DNA of 64,000 nucleotides from Branchipolynoe longqiensis (lineage: Eukaryota; Annelida; Polychaeta; Phyllodocida; Polynoidae): positions 43,151,347-43,215,346 of the forward strand of contig CM059199.1 in NCBI GenBank assembly GCA_030323885.1. The letters run 5' to 3'. This document shows, piece by piece, positions 62,653-64,000 of the stretch. Each line of letters starts with the position of its first letter. Positions within the stretch are counted from its first letter, which is position 1. The translations under genes were made by a program, and so were the position numbers. The notes below the pieces were generated by a model, which was given only the letters and a program-made list of their open reading frames with translations, had not been told where the DNA came from and ran no database searches.

Positions 62653-63057
62653 AGAACAACTACTAGACGATAATATGGCATGAAAGTGTAATAGTCTGTA
62701 CATTTCCCATGTTGGCACTGTCAACATGGATAATTTACTGGCGGGAACACATGCACTACTTTCTCTCAGCACTACTTTCTTGCCCTATTTCCACTCACTG
62801 ACTGCTGATTCGCACTTCACTTTCACGCCGGTCTTTCTCCTTGCAAGTCGCTTCATGTTCACTCGCATACCGTGTTTACAAACGTGCCAGTGACGTTGAT
62901 ACTTGCCAGCTCATTTCCTTATGTTAAGTATTTTCTCATGTTAATAATGGACTGAATTTAAGCTTACACTGGTTTTTAGTATGTTTAGAATGTGTTATGA
63001 ATATGCAATATTATGTAAGCCCTGTTATCCTTCCTTGCCTCTGTGTACCGTCATACA
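62653..63057. other. Sequence without recognised features
   Basis: No exon or repeat family identified. Confidence 0.35.
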
Positions 63058-63646
63058 GTGTAAAGCTGTGTTCACACGTGCAAAATCTAAAGCGATTCAG
63101 CCAAGGCGAATACTAGGAATCGATTTAGCCGCCCATTCACACGGGCAGTACTTGGGCCGGAAATCAATATCAGCGCATGAGCAAGTCGATACCAACCAGC
63201 GCCAGTTTTGGTTAGTCGACGTCACCATGGGAGAGTGTGGGTTCGACCTAGATATGTATAGACTGAATCATATTGTTTTGGAACCGTAAAAACATCTGCC
63301 GGGCAGTGAAAACCTATAAATAAATGATGAAAAAAACATCTGTGCACCTCTATCCGGTTCATAGACCAAATTATATAATATGCGCTTTTGATCGACCTGA
63401 AAGTCAACAAACTAAGGTCTCGACTGCGCATGCGTGTGACGTCCTTAATCCGCCTCAGTGCCTCCACACGGGCAACATAACTCGATTCACAGAAATCGAC
63501 TCAGGTAATCGACCTCCACCAGTGGTTTACAGTATTGGGATCACAGAAATTGATTCAACCCTAATTCACACGCAAAATGTGCGTCAAACTCGGCAAGTTG
63601 ATTTCTATGAATCGATTTACATTGCCCGTGTGAACACGGCTTTAGT
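63058..63646. mobile_element. MITE with tgttcacacg termini
   Basis: The left end taaagctgtgttcacacgtg and the right end (reverse complement) taaagccgtgttcacacggg are inverted repeats, followed by gcaaaat/gcaatg and aatcgattca-like words. Internal gattcacagaaat and cacacgggca words are repeated. The termini resemble those of the 34493-35044 element. Overlapping open frames have no known protein features. Confidence 0.7.
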
Positions 63647-64000
63647 GTCAGTTACCTCTGCTGTCGGTAGTGACGGTCCTAAGTACCGGAATGTCAGCCA
63701 TTTCTCCGGCCCTACAGCTCTCCCTAGATATTTTGTTGCCCGTGTTAACGAGGTGATACTAAGTAACCTTTGCCACTTGCTAGTTTTTTCTTCATGTAGG
63801 TATTCTCTCATGGTCATAATTAACTGAAGTTATTCTTAGCAGTGAATACTTATTAATATTAGAACGTGTATGAAGCATTGCAAACTGCTTCAGTGCCTTC
63901 ACGTGTTGCTGTTATCTTGCTCCCGTATGTGCGAAAATGCAGGTTAATGATATGAGAGCCTTTTTTCACATTCTAAGAAGCAACAACTATTCTTTACATG
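63647..64000. other. Sequence without recognised features
   Basis: Nothing identifiable. Confidence 0.3.

Noticed and set aside
63324..63827. Plus open frame of 167 codons
   Set aside because: It runs through a MITE and its terminus; no conserved motif.

Overview
The window is eukaryotic nuclear DNA, almost certainly from an invertebrate animal. It has short exons with GT-AG splice sites and matching phases, long AT-rich introns, C-type lectin and plakin (spectraplakin-type) coding exons, tRNA-headed SINEs, several LINE types, MITEs, satellites and two kinds of tyrosine-recombinase retrotransposon. A 500-base run of N at 59853-60352 is a scaffold gap. I cannot name the species; a marine invertebrate is an inference only.

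Two host genes can be followed. On the + strand (2.3-16.4 kb) is the 3' part of a type I membrane C-type lectin receptor: the end of one lectin domain (2283-2420), a second complete lectin domain in two exons (3419-3670, 5284-5418), a Thr-rich stalk (12164-12328), a linker exon (13308-13343), a transmembrane exon (13508-13586) and a long cytoplasmic tail (15746-16379). All exon phases fit. On the - strand (about 61 kb down to 21 kb) is a plakin-family cytoskeletal linker gene. Nine phase-compatible exons encode spectrin-like helices and an SH3 domain split over three exons, followed by a Ser/Asn-rich linker. Then comes a plakin-repeat region carrying frameshifts, three in-frame stops and a SINE inserted inside codons. 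The protein may now end in the linker, or the locus may be a pseudogene.

The introns are packed with mobile DNA. A 12.5-kb intron that splits the SH3 domain holds a near-complete Ngaro-type retrotransposon (37.45-43.10 kb, - strand; A1-ORFs-B1-A2-B2 repeats) and a LINE with a twin-priming inversion (44.3-46.9 kb). Upstream, 54.32-59.77 kb is a DIRS-type element with inverted terminal repeats, an internal complementary region, open RT/RNase H and recombinase frames and a broken gag. Other elements are a decayed CR1/Jockey-like LINE with a nested solo LTR (31.4-33.8 kb), LINE fragments at 3.9, 34.3, 50.6 and 53.3 kb, about twenty copies of one SINE family with two alternative tRNA-like heads, a second SINE with a tRNA-Arg-like head, TTAA-flanked piggyBac-like MITEs, foldback elements, and satellite arrays with 14-, ~58- and ~61-bp units.

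I saw no CRISPR, operon or prokaryotic feature. The most unusual signals are the decaying plakin 3' end with a built-in empty-site copy, the two structurally intact tyrosine-recombinase retrotransposons 11 kb apart, the SINE with two interchangeable heads, and a satellite whose every unit carries an AGGTCA-N6-TGACCT palindrome.
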